A program made the position numbers and the translations under genes. A stretch of DNA of 64,000 nt from Sutcliffiella halmapala (GTDB lineage: Bacteria; Bacillota; Bacilli; Bacillales; Bacillaceae_I), in NCBI RefSeq assembly GCF_002019665.1, contig NZ_KV917375.1:4353445-4417444 (forward strand), written 5' to 3'. Below, one piece after another: positions 37,916-48,443 of the stretch. The notes under the pieces were generated by a model. The model was not told where the DNA came from. It saw only the letters and a program-made list of their open reading frames with translations, and ran no database searches. The first letter of the stretch is position 1, and every line of letters begins with the position of its first letter.

Positions 37916-39214
37916 TTACTCAACTATGAAGATGAAATACAGAACGAAAATTACAAACAATCCGTACATCACTGGATGGATTTCTTTTGCTCTACCCTTC
38001 ATGATCATAGTGATTGGGTAGAAGATGAAGCCGACTGCAATACCTGTAGCAATACTGTATGTTAGTGGCATTGCGATTATTGTTAGGAATGCCGGAACTG
38101 CAATTTCGAATTTCTCCCAAGCTATTTTACCTAATGTTGAAACCATTAGCACCCCTACTATAATAAGTGCCGGTGCCGTCACAGGAGCTGTTATTACAGA
38201 TAATAATGGGAAGAAACATAATGATAATAAGAACAAAATAGCTGTGATGACCGATGTAAATCCTGTTCTTCCTCCAGCAGCAACTCCTGAAGATGACTCA
38301 ATATAAGAAGTTGTTGTAGACGTTCCTAGAATCGCTCCAGTAACTGTTGCTGTTGAATCAGCTATTAACGCCCGACCAGCTCTTGGTAGTTTATTATCTT
38401 TCATTAATCCCGCTTGGTTAGCAACAGCTACCAATGTTCCTGCTGTATCAAAGAAATCTACGAATAAGAAAGTTAGGATAACTACAAGCATCCCGATGCT
38501 GAAGATATCGCCAAGGTGACCAAATGCTGCTCCAAATGTAGGCTCTAAGCTTGGTATTGGCCCAACCACAGAATTCGGAATATCGATTAAACCAAAGCTC
38601 ATCCCCACAATCGCTGTAATAACGATACCGAAGAAGATTCCACCTCTAATTCCGCGAACCATCAACATAACTGTAATAACTAAACCAAAGATTGCAAGTA
38701 GTGTATTACCATCCCTTAAATCACCTAGTCCAACTAAAACTGCATCATCATTAATAATGATACCTGCATTTTGAAAACCGATAAATGTAATAAAAAGTCC
38801 GATACCAGCAGCAACTGCGTATTTTAATTCTACTGGAATTGCATTAATAATCTTTTCACGAACTCCAGAAATAGTTAAGAAGATAAAGATTATCCCAGAA
38901 ACCAGCACCCCTGCTAAAGCTGTTTCCCAAGGGATTCCCATTCCTAGAACAACTGAATACGTGAAAAACGCATTCAACCCCATACCTGGAGCAAGTGCAA
39001 CTGGGTATTTAGCATAAAGCCCCATAATTAACGTCCCTATCGCTGCTGCTAATGCTGTTGCAGTAAAGACAGCACTTTGATCCATACCTGCTGATGAAAG
39101 CATTAATGGATTAACAACCAAGATGTACGCCATTGCTAAGAACGTTGTTAAACCAGCAATGGTTTCTGTTCTATAATTTGTTCCATGTTTTTCAAATTCA
39201 AAATACTTCTTCAT
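37916..39214 (-). CDS. pbuG: Hypoxanthine/guanine permease PbuG
   Basis: 432-residue NCS2-family proton symporter with 12 or more helices, importing guanine and hypoxanthine. Signature parts: MKKYFEFEKHGTNYRTE, the AYILVVNPLML segment, ALAPGMGLNAFFTYSVV, and DTAGTLVAVANQAGLM with TSTTTSYIESSSGVAAGGRTG. Controlled by a purine riboswitch and, by the paired boxes upstream, probably PurR. Divergent members transport adenine, but the context favours PbuG. Confidence 0.95.
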   Translation of the reverse strand: MKKYFEFEKHGTNYRTETIAGLTTFLAMAYILVVNPLMLSSAGMDQSAVFTATALAAAIGTLIMGLYAKYPVALAPGMGLNAFFTYSVVLGMGIPWETALAGVLVSGIIFIFLTISGVREKIINAIPVELKYAVAAGIGLFITFIGFQNAGIIINDDAVLVGLGDLRDGNTLLAIFGLVITVMLMVRGIRGGIFFGIVITAIVGMSFGLIDIPNSVVGPIPSLEPTFGAAFGHLGDIFSIGMLVVILTFLFVDFFDTAGTLVAVANQAGLMKDNKLPRAGRALIADSTATVTGAILGTSTTTSYIESSSGVAAGGRTGFTSVITAILFLLSLCFFPLLSVITAPVTAPALIIVGVLMVSTLGKIAWEKFEIAVPAFLTIIAMPLTYSIATGIAVGFIFYPITMIMKGRAKEIHPVMYGLFVIFVLYFIFIVE

Positions 39215-39250
39215 CGTAATCCTCCTCGAATGTGTAAAACTGTTTCGTGC

Positions 39251-39281
39251 AAAAAAGAAAACGCCCCTTTACCAGGAGCGT
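39251..39281 (-). terminator. Riboswitch terminator of pbuG
   Basis: Minus strand ACGCTCC and GGGGCGT pair (one G-U), followed by TTTTCTTTTTT, ahead of the pbuG ribosome site. Confidence 0.85.
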
Positions 39282-39340
39282 GAACAAACGAGGATAGGTA
39301 AGATTGGCTTAGTCATGAAAAAAGCACATCTTCCTTATAC

Positions 39341-39407
39341 CTCGTAGTCAAGCCTTTTACGGTAGCCTGGTAGAAACTTTTGGGCCATATTCCCAAATTT
39401 ATACGAG
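39341..39407 (-). ncRNA. Purine riboswitch aptamer (guanine class), pbuG leader
   Basis: Minus strand CTCGTATAAA opens P1, with GGGAATATGGCCC as P2, GTTTCTACC in J2/3, GGCTACCGTAAAAGGCTTG around P3, and GACTACGAG closing P1. The C before TACGAG marks guanine specificity. Confidence 0.94.
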
Positions 39408-39439
39408 ATTTGAACTATATGATTTATGATTATTACTTT

Positions 39440-39525
39440 TCTTATTCTACCAACCACCTTTACCTTCGTCAATACAAAATACGAACATTAATAAAAAAAA
39501 TATTAATAACGTTCGTTTCTATGCA
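39440..39525 (-). promoter_or_regulatory. pbuG promoter with paired PurBox-like operators
   Basis: Minus strand TTGACG, 17 bases, TAGAAT. Upstream, GAAACGAACGTT and the inverted AATGTTCGTATTT flank an AT-rich centre. This near-symmetric pair matches PurR PurBoxes better than the purE pair does. Confidence 0.8.
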
Positions 39526-39526
39526 T

Positions 39527-39555
39527 AAAAAAAGAACTAGAGATATCTCTAGTCC
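39527..39555 (-). terminator. guaA terminator
   Basis: ACTAGAGATATCTCTAGT is an 18-base perfect palindrome, followed on the minus strand by TTCTTTTTTT. It lies about 45 bases after the guaA stop and next to the pbuG operators. Confidence 0.85.
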
Positions 39556-39601
39556 TGTTCTAGCAAGTAATTAAACGTATATCAAAGCCAACTTTTCTTT
39601 T

Positions 39602-41140
39602 TTATTCCCACTCAATTGTTGCAGGTGGCTTGCTTGTGATGTCATAAACTACACGGTTAATGTGGTTTACTTCATTAACGATACGGGTAGAGATAATCTC
39701 TAGTACATCCCATGGAATTCTTGCCCAGTCGGAAGTCATTCCATCAATAGAAGTAACAGCACGAATTCCGATTGTGTAATCATACGTACGTTGATCTCCC
39801 ATTACTCCAACACTACGGATGTCAGGAAGAACAGTGAAATATTGCCAAATATCACGATCTAATCCAGCTTTTTTGATTTCTTCACGAAGAATATGATCTG
39901 ATTCACGAACGATTTCTAATTTCTCATCTGAAATTTCACCTAATACACGAATTCCAAGACCTGGACCTGGGAACGGTTGGCGCCATACGATTTCATCCGG
40001 TATACCAAGTTCAGAACCTAATACACGAACCTCATCTTTAAATAGAGTGTTCAGTGGTTCGATTAATTGAAATTGCATATCCTCTGGTAATCCACCCACA
40101 TTGTGATGAGATTTAATCGTTTGTGCTGTAGCTGTACCACTCTCGATAATATCCGTATATAGTGTACCTTGTGCTAGATAATCGATCCCTTCAAGTTTAG
40201 TCGCTTCGTCATCAAACACATAGATGAATTCATTGCCGATAATTTTACGCTTTTGTTCAGGGTCAGAAACACCCTTTAATTTATCAAGGAAACGGTCTCG
40301 CGCGTCTACTTTAATAACATTCATATTAAAGCCTTCGCTAAAGGTTTTCATTACACTTTCCGCTTCATTTTTACGCAATAAACCATGGTCAACGAAAATA
40401 CACGTTAATTGATCGCCGATCGCTTTATGGATTAACACCGCTACAACAGAAGAATCTACTCCACCACTTAGCGCACAAAGAACGTTTTTATCGCCAACTG
40501 TTTCACGGATTTTTTGCATTTCGACTTCAATAAAGTTTTCCATCGTCCAGCTATCTGTGCAGCCACAAATATTGTATACGAAGTTTTTAATTAGGTCATT
40601 TCCATACACAGAGTGACGAACCTCTGGGTGGAATTGAACACCGTATTGTTTCTTCTCTTCATTACTAATACCTGCGATTGGACATGAAGGACTAGTTAAA
40701 TCTGTAACAAATCCTTCTGGAGCTCCAACTACTAAATCTCCATGACTCATCCAAACCACTTGTTGTTCCGGAAGTTCGCTATATAAAGCAGATTTGTTTG
40801 TTACTGTAGCAAGAGCTTTACCGTATTCACGATGACTCGCTTTTTCTACAATTCCACCAAAGTGCTTCGTCATTAATTGCATACCGTAACAAATACCTAA
40901 AACAGGTATTCCTAAATCGAATATTGCTTCATCACAGCTTAGAGATCCTTCGCCATAAACACTATTTGGACCCCCAGAAAAGATAATACCTTTAGGGTTC
41001 ATTTTCTTAATTTCTTCTGCTGTAATCGTATGAGGATGAAGCTCACTATAGACACCAAATTCACGAATACGACGAGTTATTAGTTGATTATATTGACTAC
41101 CGAAGTCTAAAACGACTACCATCTGTTGAATACCTTCCAA
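39602..41140 (-). CDS. guaA: GMP synthase (glutamine-hydrolysing) GuaA
   Basis: 512 residues. It converts XMP to GMP. The N-terminal class I amidotransferase has Cys84 (GICYGMQ), His171 and Glu173 (VQFHPEV). The PP-loop ATP pyrophosphatase has SGGVDS at residues 225-230. The C-terminal dimerisation domain ends KPPATIEWE. The start is TTG 41140, seven bases after GAGGTG. Governed by its own guanine riboswitch. Confidence 0.98.
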   Translation of the reverse strand: MEGIQQMVVVLDFGSQYNQLITRRIREFGVYSELHPHTITAEEIKKMNPKGIIFSGGPNSVYGEGSLSCDEAIFDLGIPVLGICYGMQLMTKHFGGIVEKASHREYGKALATVTNKSALYSELPEQQVVWMSHGDLVVGAPEGFVTDLTSPSCPIAGISNEEKKQYGVQFHPEVRHSVYGNDLIKNFVYNICGCTDSWTMENFIEVEMQKIRETVGDKNVLCALSGGVDSSVVAVLIHKAIGDQLTCIFVDHGLLRKNEAESVMKTFSEGFNMNVIKVDARDRFLDKLKGVSDPEQKRKIIGNEFIYVFDDEATKLEGIDYLAQGTLYTDIIESGTATAQTIKSHHNVGGLPEDMQFQLIEPLNTLFKDEVRVLGSELGIPDEIVWRQPFPGPGLGIRVLGEISDEKLEIVRESDHILREEIKKAGLDRDIWQYFTVLPDIRSVGVMGDQRTYDYTIGIRAVTSIDGMTSDWARIPWDVLEIISTRIVNEVNHINRVVYDITSKPPATIEWE

Positions 41141-41230
41141 CCCAATTCACCTCATATAAAGTTAATTTATTCTGAGCATATTCTTTCACTTATCTTGACC
41201 AACTAGTGGAAAAACATGCTATAAATACAC

Positions 41231-41282
41231 AAAAAACTAGAATTCTCCTCCATATATACATAAGAAGGCAGAATTCTAGTTT
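41231..41282 (-). terminator. Riboswitch terminator of guaA
   Basis: AAACTAGAATTCT and AGAATTCTAGTTT form 13-bp arms, followed on the minus strand by more Ts, just after the aptamer. Confidence 0.9.
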
Positions 41283-41297
41283 ACTAGAAATATCCAC

Positions 41298-41366
41298 CTT
41301 CATAGTCGGGTAGTTAACGGCAACCCGGTAGAGACTCTCGAACCATATTATCGAGGATATATGAAG
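41298..41366 (-). ncRNA. Purine riboswitch aptamer (guanine class), guaA leader
   Basis: Minus strand CTTCATATAT, AATATGG, GTCTCTACC, CCGTTAAC and GACTATGAAG form the purine junction. The discriminator is C. Confidence 0.94.
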
Positions 41367-41387
41367 CAAATATTTATTAATTTATAA

Positions 41388-41416
41388 TCCGTCCTTATTC
41401 TATCAATGTGTTAGTA
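41388..41416 (-). promoter_or_regulatory. guaA promoter
   Basis: Minus strand TTGACC, 17 bases, TAGAAT, about 25 bases before the aptamer. No PurBox pair is seen here, unlike purE and pbuG. Confidence 0.75.
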
Positions 41417-41421
41417 ACAGG

Positions 41422-43632
41422 TCAAGATGATGCCCTTTTAATTAAATTTTCCCATAATTCTACCGATTTCTCCCATTCCTCTTCGGAAGAGTCTCCACGG
41501 TAGAGCACTCGTTCATAATGAGATGTTAATGTTTGCATCTCATTTCCGCGATAAAAGTTGTCAATATACTTCGCATACTCCCTTAAGGTTTGTCCTTCCT
41601 CACGAATCAGTCCATTCGTATGAAAATGCTTTAATAGGATGTTGTAAGCTTTCCCGAAAACTTTATCATCCCTTCTTCGTTTAAATCGAGCAATATAAAC
41701 ATAAGGTTTCCATTTATTTTGTGTGAAGAACACTAGTAGAAACAATGCAATAAAAGCAGAGATACTAATAAAAATCTCCTTCATAGAAAGTTGCAAATCA
41801 AAAGTATTCGCTTGGGTTTTCGAAGCACCTACTTCTTCCGCATTTTCTTCTTCTCCAGGTTCAGGGGTTAATGATTCACCTTGCTCTGGGGTTTCAGCTT
41901 GTTCAGGAATTTGTTCTTCACTATTATTCCCAGTATTTCCTTCTGTAGCTTCATAAATAAAACTATATGGATTACTGAAACCACTTGTAGGCTCATAGGT
42001 AACCCAACCAACCTCTGGATAATAAACTTCTACCCATGAGTGAGCATTATTGTTGGTTATTTCAAAAATCCGCTTACTTTCTTCAGTTGAATCAATAAAT
42101 TCGCCTTCGGTATACCCTTTTACCCATCTTGCAGGAATATCAACAGCTCGCAGTAAAGCAATCATAGCAGTTGAGAAATTATCACAATAACCTTGTTGAG
42201 TTTCAAATAAGAATTGGTCAACATAGTCTTCTTGACCACTAGGAACTGCGACATCTGTTGTATTATAAGAAAATCCATTGTTTCGGAAGTAGCGCTCAAC
42301 CGCCGTTACTTTGTCATATCTATTGGAGTAAGAATTCGTAATGTCGACCGCTAGTTCTCTAACACGCTCTGGCATAGAATTAGGTAATTGGGTATATCTC
42401 TCTAAGAATTCGTCTTCACTTTCTAAACCAGTGCCAGGCACCGCGCTTTTCAACGCTTCAATATAATATCTTGGGTAGTTATAATTCACTTGATATTCTT
42501 CTAAATTAATTGAATCCTCTTCCAAATTTTTCGTTGATATTTTTTCCGTAACGGGATCTATTTCGAATATAGTTTCTTCCTCTGTTTCTACACTAGTGAA
42601 GCCCAATGGGTAAGAAAGATGTGGATACGTTTTTTCCATTTGCAAATTGGCTGTTAGGGGAGTTGTACTTACCCCTTCCTCTAACCATGAAATGACCGTA
42701 TTATTGTTCCCTTCCAATGGGATTGGATCAGCATCTGTAGAATTCCAGCCCTTCCCCGTGTAAATATCCTTTGTTTCAACCCGCCAATAATGCCTTTGTG
42801 TAACCTCGGCTTGAAACACAACAGAATCATCTGGGATAAACGGTCCACCTAATCTAGAATCGTTTTCACCATATCCGATTTTCTTCACCCCTCCAGTTCC
42901 TACCCCATTCCCCTCACCGAATGAAGTTAAAAAAGGTACTGGGTCAGGCCAAATCGGGGCAGCTTTCGGCGACAAGTAGCCAACAGTTGCTGAAAATAGG
43001 ACAAATATAGTAAGCGGTATACCCCACGATAATAACATCTTGCTAGAGCGATAAATTCCTTCTTTCTCTTTCAAGCGCTCCATATGGACAAAGCCAACTA
43101 TTAACAAACCAACGACCATTAATCTTACAATCGCCATATTACCTTGATAGACCGTAAACGTATCTAAGATAGCAACATACGTTACAGTGAATACAACAAA
43201 TAATAGCATCTGTTTGCGGTATAAAATCCAGTAAATAACTAAATAACTTACTAGCCACAAAAGAATAAATAAAAGGAGACTACGAAAAAGACCAGTCATT
43301 GACGACCAATCCGCAGCCCATATCACATCGAAATTATACTGCAGATCCTGCCATAAAAAACTAAACCACTCTTTTCCTAAGAAAACGCCCGGCATATAAA
43401 GGACGTGCAGAAAATAAAACATAAAACCCACTTGAACAAAAAAACTCAATAGAGGGATGATTTGTAAAAATGATAGGACAAAGGCTACCATTAGAAACAC
43501 GATAAACACATAAATATTAGCAGTGTCTGTTACTTGTTCTAATGGCAATACCCACTCCAGTAACAAAACAAATCCAAAAATATGCATAAGTAGCGCATAA
43601 ACATTTCTTTGGTATGGATTAGATGCGGCCAT
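41422..43632 (-). CDS. yebA: Membrane-anchored transglutaminase-like protein YebA
   Basis: 736 residues. Five or six N-terminal helices (about residues 10-200) are followed by an extracytoplasmic region with a TgpA-type transglutaminase core. The triad appears in QGYCDNFSTAM (Cys), NNAHSWVEVYY (His) and GWVTYEPTSGF, where Glu stands at the usual Asp position. A Pro/Glu/Gln-rich linker, one more helix and a DUF4129-like tail follow. Last gene of yeaC-yeaD-yebA. Probably a cell-surface protein-processing module; the substrate is unknown. Confidence 0.88.
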   Translation of the reverse strand: MAASNPYQRNVYALLMHIFGFVLLLEWVLPLEQVTDTANIYVFIVFLMVAFVLSFLQIIPLLSFFVQVGFMFYFLHVLYMPGVFLGKEWFSFLWQDLQYNFDVIWAADWSSMTGLFRSLLLFILLWLVSYLVIYWILYRKQMLLFVVFTVTYVAILDTFTVYQGNMAIVRLMVVGLLIVGFVHMERLKEKEGIYRSSKMLLSWGIPLTIFVLFSATVGYLSPKAAPIWPDPVPFLTSFGEGNGVGTGGVKKIGYGENDSRLGGPFIPDDSVVFQAEVTQRHYWRVETKDIYTGKGWNSTDADPIPLEGNNNTVISWLEEGVSTTPLTANLQMEKTYPHLSYPLGFTSVETEEETIFEIDPVTEKISTKNLEEDSINLEEYQVNYNYPRYYIEALKSAVPGTGLESEDEFLERYTQLPNSMPERVRELAVDITNSYSNRYDKVTAVERYFRNNGFSYNTTDVAVPSGQEDYVDQFLFETQQGYCDNFSTAMIALLRAVDIPARWVKGYTEGEFIDSTEESKRIFEITNNNAHSWVEVYYPEVGWVTYEPTSGFSNPYSFIYEATEGNTGNNSEEQIPEQAETPEQGESLTPEPGEEENAEEVGASKTQANTFDLQLSMKEIFISISAFIALFLLVFFTQNKWKPYVYIARFKRRRDDKVFGKAYNILLKHFHTNGLIREEGQTLREYAKYIDNFYRGNEMQTLTSHYERVLYRGDSSEEEWEKSVELWENLIKRASS

Positions 43633-43634
43633 CT

Positions 43635-44846
43635 TTAACTCACCTCACTTATCGTCTCGGTTGTATGACCTGCATAAATAACTTTAACTACTATATTTCT
43701 TCTTTTTAGAAGGTCTATATAGATTTGCTCTTCCTTTGTTAACCTTGCACCTTCATCTTTCGTAATGATGACCTGTAGATGGATATGACGATGCGACAGT
43801 TTCTCAAAACTTTCCACCGTTTCCTTTACGAGCTTACCTGTTAAAAAGAGAAAGGTTACTGTTGGTTGAAACTTTCCTATTTCCATTTCCACTACCTTCG
43901 CAAAGCCAATCTTACTATTGGGTTGTACTTTTGCAAGGTGATAATAAATGGAGGTGAATTGCTCCTCGCCACTACGTAAAGGAAAAACAGATCGATCTTC
44001 TCCCATAGATACAAGACCAACTTGTGAACCATATTTCAAAACAGCTTTTGTTAAGGTAGCTGTATAGCTCACGGCACTTTCAAAGGAAGAAGGCTGAGAT
44101 CTGTCTAAGAACAACACCACATCATGACTTTGTTGCTGTTCAAACTCCTTTGTCATGATATCGTTTTTTCTTGCTGTTGCTTTCCAGTCAATCCATGAAA
44201 AACGATCCCCTGGCTGATATTCCCTCACGCCAACAGTCATGGATGTATCTCGTACTAACTTCATATTAGAAGAAGTCGAGCCTTGATCAAATTTGTTCTC
44301 ATGTTGTTTGTAGGTAATTTCCGTGTAGTTCGGATACACAAGAAAGGTGTGCTTTAACTCAACCAATCTCTCCTTCTCCATAAGACCGAGGAAATCACCT
44401 GTTTTGAAACGAATAGCTGTTAACGCATGCTCACCTCGAGGAATTCTATCTAGCGCATACTGCACGGTAATAGTATTTCTAAACCATGGAAACAAGAGCC
44501 TTTTGGTTTGTTTTGTTTGCTGACTAAAAAGGAGGTTACTAGGAAGTATTTCTTCTACTAATAAATAGGAGAGTGGAAAGGGTAATGTCCTTCTTAACGT
44601 GATGGTCCCTATTAATCTATCTCCCGCTCTATACTGTTCTTGATTCAGCGTTCTCTCTACTTTGAAATCTGTTAACGGATACATCAGGATAAGTAAAGAA
44701 AAGAGGGCAAATGGCAGAAAACTAAAAAATAAAAACCAGCTAACAAACCCGCCCTGAAACATTGCATAAACAAATGTAATTACCACTAAGAAAATAAAGG
44801 AAACTAACTTCGAAAGCTTCTTGATTTTTTGGAAGAATGCTTTCAT
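43635..44846 (-). CDS. yeaD: DUF58 protein YeaD
   Basis: 403 residues. Two N-terminal membrane helices, a beta-rich region, then the DUF58 core GVREYQPGDRFSWIDWKATARKND and VVLFLDRSQP, the start of a VWA-like fold. It typically partners with a MoxR ATPase. It overlaps yeaC by one base and yebA follows after two bases. Confidence 0.9.
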   Translation of the reverse strand: MKAFFQKIKKLSKLVSFIFLVVITFVYAMFQGGFVSWFLFFSFLPFALFSLLILMYPLTDFKVERTLNQEQYRAGDRLIGTITLRRTLPFPLSYLLVEEILPSNLLFSQQTKQTKRLLFPWFRNTITVQYALDRIPRGEHALTAIRFKTGDFLGLMEKERLVELKHTFLVYPNYTEITYKQHENKFDQGSTSSNMKLVRDTSMTVGVREYQPGDRFSWIDWKATARKNDIMTKEFEQQQSHDVVLFLDRSQPSSFESAVSYTATLTKAVLKYGSQVGLVSMGEDRSVFPLRSGEEQFTSIYYHLAKVQPNSKIGFAKVVEMEIGKFQPTVTFLFLTGKLVKETVESFEKLSHRHIHLQVIITKDEGARLTKEEQIYIDLLKRRNIVVKVIYAGHTTETISEVS

Positions 44847-45799
44847 TATCTACTCATCGACCTTTGAACAGGAATCGGCGTACGCTCAATGACCTTTTTC
44901 ACCACTTGCTCAGCTGTCATTCCTTCGAATTTAGCTTCAGACTTTAAAATAATTCTGTGTGGTAATACATATTTAGCTAAATATTGAATATCGTCTGGCA
45001 AAACATAATCACGCCCATGAATAAATGCATAAGCCTGTGCCGCTTTCATAAGAGCAACGGAAGCACGTGGACTAGCTCCTAAGTAGACGGATTGATGGGT
45101 ACGGGTACGATTAACCATATCAACAATATACTCTTTCACCGTTACATCTACGTGTACCTCTTTCACTTGCTTTTGCATTTCTCTTAGCTCTTCTAGCGTA
45201 ATAACAGATTGCAGCTCATTAATCGGCTGTCGCTTTTCTGTTGTATGTAGAATTTGGACTTCCTCTTGAGGAGATGGATACCCCATTTTCATTTTAAATA
45301 AAAAGCGATCCAATTGGGCCTCTGGAAGCGGATAGGTTCCTTCATATTCAATTGGGTTCTGGGTGGCCATAACAAAGAATGGACTACCTAAAGAAAGTGT
45401 GTTTCCATCGACAGTCACACTTGCTTCTTCCATCCCCTCTAATAGAGCCGCTTGCGTTTTAGGAGAGGTTCGATTTATTTCATCCGCAAGGACAATATTC
45501 CCCATAATCGGACCAGGACGGAATTCAAATCGTAATTCCTTTGGATTATAAATAGAACTACCTGTTACATCTGATGGTAGTAAGTCAGGTGTAAACTGAA
45601 TTCGCTTAAATTCTGCACCAACTGATTTTGCCAACGAACGCACCATCAGGGTCTTTCCAACTCCAGGAACATCCTCAAGCAACACATGCCCCCCTGCCAA
45701 AAGCGCAACAATACTTAGCTCTGCGACATGCTCTTTTCCAATCATGACATTTCCAATATTATCTAATATACGTTTGACTTGTAACTGAGAAGTTTCCAT
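44846..45799 (-). CDS. yeaC: MoxR-family AAA+ ATPase YeaC
   Basis: 317 residues. Walker A LLEDVPGVGKTLMVRSLA, Walker B NIVLADEINRTSPKTQAALLEGMEE, then ATQNPIEYEGTYPLPEAQLDRF, all diagnostic of MoxR chaperone-like ATPases. First gene of the operon; it probably acts on YeaD or YebA. ATG 45799 follows AGGGGG. Confidence 0.93.
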   Translation of the reverse strand: METSQLQVKRILDNIGNVMIGKEHVAELSIVALLAGGHVLLEDVPGVGKTLMVRSLAKSVGAEFKRIQFTPDLLPSDVTGSSIYNPKELRFEFRPGPIMGNIVLADEINRTSPKTQAALLEGMEEASVTVDGNTLSLGSPFFVMATQNPIEYEGTYPLPEAQLDRFLFKMKMGYPSPQEEVQILHTTEKRQPINELQSVITLEELREMQKQVKEVHVDVTVKEYIVDMVNRTRTHQSVYLGASPRASVALMKAAQAYAFIHGRDYVLPDDIQYLAKYVLPHRIILKSEAKFEGMTAEQVVKKVIERTPIPVQRSMSR

Positions 45800-45982
45800 T
45801 GACTTTACCCCCTATGAATCTATGCTTTTAGTAAAATTTGTCGAAATAAACGATACTTAACCTTCCATATATTCTCTTTTTATGTCAAAAACCCTTTTTT
45901 AGGAAGATCGTTTTACATGATAAATTTTTCCAATAAAATTCAACCAATGAATATTATTCGAAATATTCCCTATTTATAGAAT

Positions 45983-46021
45983 AACAAAAAAAGAGGGTGC
46001 ATGGTAATAATCACTCTCTTT
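45983..46021 (-). terminator. Terminator after the 46137 gene
   Basis: AAAGAGGGTG and CACTCTCTTT pair over ten bases, followed on the minus strand by TTTTTTTG. The rest of 45800-46136 has no gene. Confidence 0.85.
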
Positions 46022-46136
46022 TAACTATGTATTCGTTACAATTCTAGTTTTCTTATTTGATTTAAATGTTTTTTTCTCATGAACGGTAGCGCAAAAGCTA
46101 CTATAATTACTTCCCATGGGATATCTTGTTCAATCT

Positions 46137-46982
46137 TCACTTATTCCTTATCGCATAAGAAAGTTTACTTTCTGTGCTTTGCTTTACAATATCTCGATAG
46201 TTCTCTAACATCTCCTCTATCCCCTTCTCATCTGGAGAATAGTGTTTTTCACGACCATCAAAGGCTTTAGTCTGTTCCTTATGCGCTTTTCTTAATACAT
46301 CCATCGAACGATCTGATAAATGATAATCTAAGTTTTTTATTAACTTGTTTAACCGATTGTCCTTCTTCTCTATATTCTGGAGAAGACGTAATACCTCTCT
46401 CCCCATATCAATTTTTTCTAATTGTTCTACAGCGAAGATAAACTGCACTCGATTGAAATCTTCTCCGAATTGTTGCATTTGATGTAAATCCGCTTCGGTA
46501 AAGTAACCTTGCTCGTCTAATATTTTATTCTGTAAATCTCTCATCCCATATACAATATTAGGTATATCTCTCCTAGTTTGAACAACACGATGAACACTTT
46601 CAATATAATTATGAACAAGTTCTTTATCAGAAGCCTCCATTAAAAGAGCTTCTTTATAGTCTTCTAAATCACGCAAAAGATCCTCATATGCTGTATAGGA
46701 TTTCTGCATTTCAGGAATCATCACTGCAATCCCACCATGTACGATTGAATTGTATCGATTAAAAATTTGATAAAACTTTATAGCTTCTTCTTTACTTACC
46801 TCCTCTCCCTCACTCGTCAAAATTAACGTGCCATTAATTTTATTTAACCGGATATATTGTACGATAATGTACAATTTTCCGTTATCTTGAAAGGCATAAT
46901 TCCACATATCTGCTTTTTCCAAGAACTGTTTATGATTTTTGATTTTCTCTGTAACGGTTTTTGAAGCTTCCATTTGTAACAT
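46137..46982 (-). CDS. Hypothetical protein, mostly helical (281 aa)
   Basis: I do not recognise the family. The product is soluble, without signal or membrane helix. The first 85 residues look alpha/beta (YIIVQYIRLNKINGTLILTSEGEEV). The rest is long, charged helices (YEDLLRDLEDYKEALLMEA; QLEKIDMGREVLRLLQNIE). ATG 46982 follows AAAGGAG. It stands alone with its own terminator between the MoxR operon and a methyltransferase gene. Confidence 0.75.
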   Translation of the reverse strand: MLQMEASKTVTEKIKNHKQFLEKADMWNYAFQDNGKLYIIVQYIRLNKINGTLILTSEGEEVSKEEAIKFYQIFNRYNSIVHGGIAVMIPEMQKSYTAYEDLLRDLEDYKEALLMEASDKELVHNYIESVHRVVQTRRDIPNIVYGMRDLQNKILDEQGYFTEADLHQMQQFGEDFNRVQFIFAVEQLEKIDMGREVLRLLQNIEKKDNRLNKLIKNLDYHLSDRSMDVLRKAHKEQTKAFDGREKHYSPDEKGIEEMLENYRDIVKQSTESKLSYAIRNK

Positions 46983-47205
46983 AAAAATCTCCTTTATCGA
47001 GTTTTAAAGTATGTAATTGCACTTTCTAAATTAATACACTTCGCTATAAATATGGTTATATATACCACTATTATAAAGCTATAAAACTATTTTTGTTCAG
47101 TATTAAAGAATTATTTCACATTTCTATTTAGTACCATTTGTTTTCAATTTGGTCAATTTCACCAATTTTTTGTCGAAGGACAGGAGAAAACTTCCTATAC
47201 TAAAA

Positions 47206-47239
47206 AAGAGATCTCTCAATAGTTCGGGAACTATTGAGA
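47206..47239 (-). terminator. Terminator after the methyltransferase gene
   Basis: TCTCAATAGTTC and GAACTATTGAGA are 12-bp arms with a two-base loop. Minus strand continues to CTCTTTTTT. It shares arm sequence (GAGGCTTCTCA) with hairpins at 50240 and 51284. No gene lies in 46983-47359. Confidence 0.8.
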
Positions 47240-47359
47240 AGCCTCAAATAGAAGTCCAGCCTCTAAAACCCTACTTATTAAAGATTTAATGACAATCATC
47301 AATTTCTAAAACACTTTGATACAATTCTTTATAACATTATGCTTTCATTTAGAAACCCA

Positions 47360-48136
47360 TTATAAGGACCGTTTGCGACAAACACACACGATAAGTGGAC
47401 TATCTGCTTGAAAGGAGCTTTTATCAAAATTACCAAATACTTGTTCTAACGTAAACCCATTGTAATAAAGGAAACTTTCTAGCTCTTGTGGGAAAAAATA
47501 TCGAAGGACAAATGGCTCTTCCACTTCAACTGCATCAGATTCATCTTCTTTCCATAGACGATTAGTAAAAGTATAGTACTCCAAGTGATTTTTGTGATCA
47601 TACGAACGTTTATATGTACTTTTCACGTTATTACCGTCTTTATCTACATACGTACCAGCATCTTTAACTATTTCATTATCCTCTGCTAACCTAGAAAGAA
47701 TTGGATTTCTTGTTTCAAATGTAAACACACCGTCATCCTCAAGATGGTTATATACGGTTCGAAGTAAACCCTCTTGTGATTCTCTATCCAAGAAATGTTG
47801 AAATGAGTTACCTGTAGTAAATATCATCTTATACCTACGTTGTAGCTCAAGTTGTCTTACATCAGCCTGAATCCACCTTACCGCTACTCCCGCATTTAAA
47901 GCTTTCTTTTTTGCCGCTTCTAATGTTTCTGGAATGATATCAACACCTGTCATTTCATATCCCTGTTTAGCCAGCGGAATCGTTAGCCTACCTGTTCCAC
48001 ATGCAATATCTAAAATAGGCCCACCAGACCGTTGAGCAAGGTCTACGAAAAATCTCTCTTCTATTTCTTTTAGCTTGTTTAGAGAATCATATGCAACCGT
48101 ATCCCGATACCCCTCTAAATTATCAAAATCTATCAT
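47360..48136 (-). CDS. Class I SAM-dependent methyltransferase
   Basis: 258 residues. Motif I ILDIACGTGRLTIPLA, then MTGVDIIPETLEAA, RWIQADVRQLEL and FTTGNSFQHFLDRE. ATG 48136 follows GGAGGTG. The substrate cannot be told from sequence, since the family is broad. Next to it, divergently, is a sulfatase. Confidence 0.85.
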   Translation of the reverse strand: MIDFDNLEGYRDTVAYDSLNKLKEIEERFFVDLAQRSGGPILDIACGTGRLTIPLAKQGYEMTGVDIIPETLEAAKKKALNAGVAVRWIQADVRQLELQRRYKMIFTTGNSFQHFLDRESQEGLLRTVYNHLEDDGVFTFETRNPILSRLAEDNEIVKDAGTYVDKDGNNVKSTYKRSYDHKNHLEYYTFTNRLWKEDESDAVEVEEPFVLRYFFPQELESFLYYNGFTLEQVFGNFDKSSFQADSPLIVCVCRKRSL

Positions 48137-48443
48137 ATTACACCTCCATGAGTAGAAAACTAATCGTTCTAGATTTTAAGCTTCTGGAGCAGCCTTCCAA
48201 ACAGGCGAAACAAGCTTATTAATTTCAGTATATATGCCACAAAAATTAAAGACAATGAAGCAACTGTATTTTTTCTTAATTTTCAATCAATAGTTATTGA
48301 GCCTGTTCTTCGAAATAATTTCCATGTTTAGAAAATTATTAAAACAAACCTATTTCTTCATTATATAGAAACATGCAATCATATTGCTCCTATTATACAT
48401 ACGATACAGAAGTACAATTTTCGGGCTATAGGAGGGTGTCACA

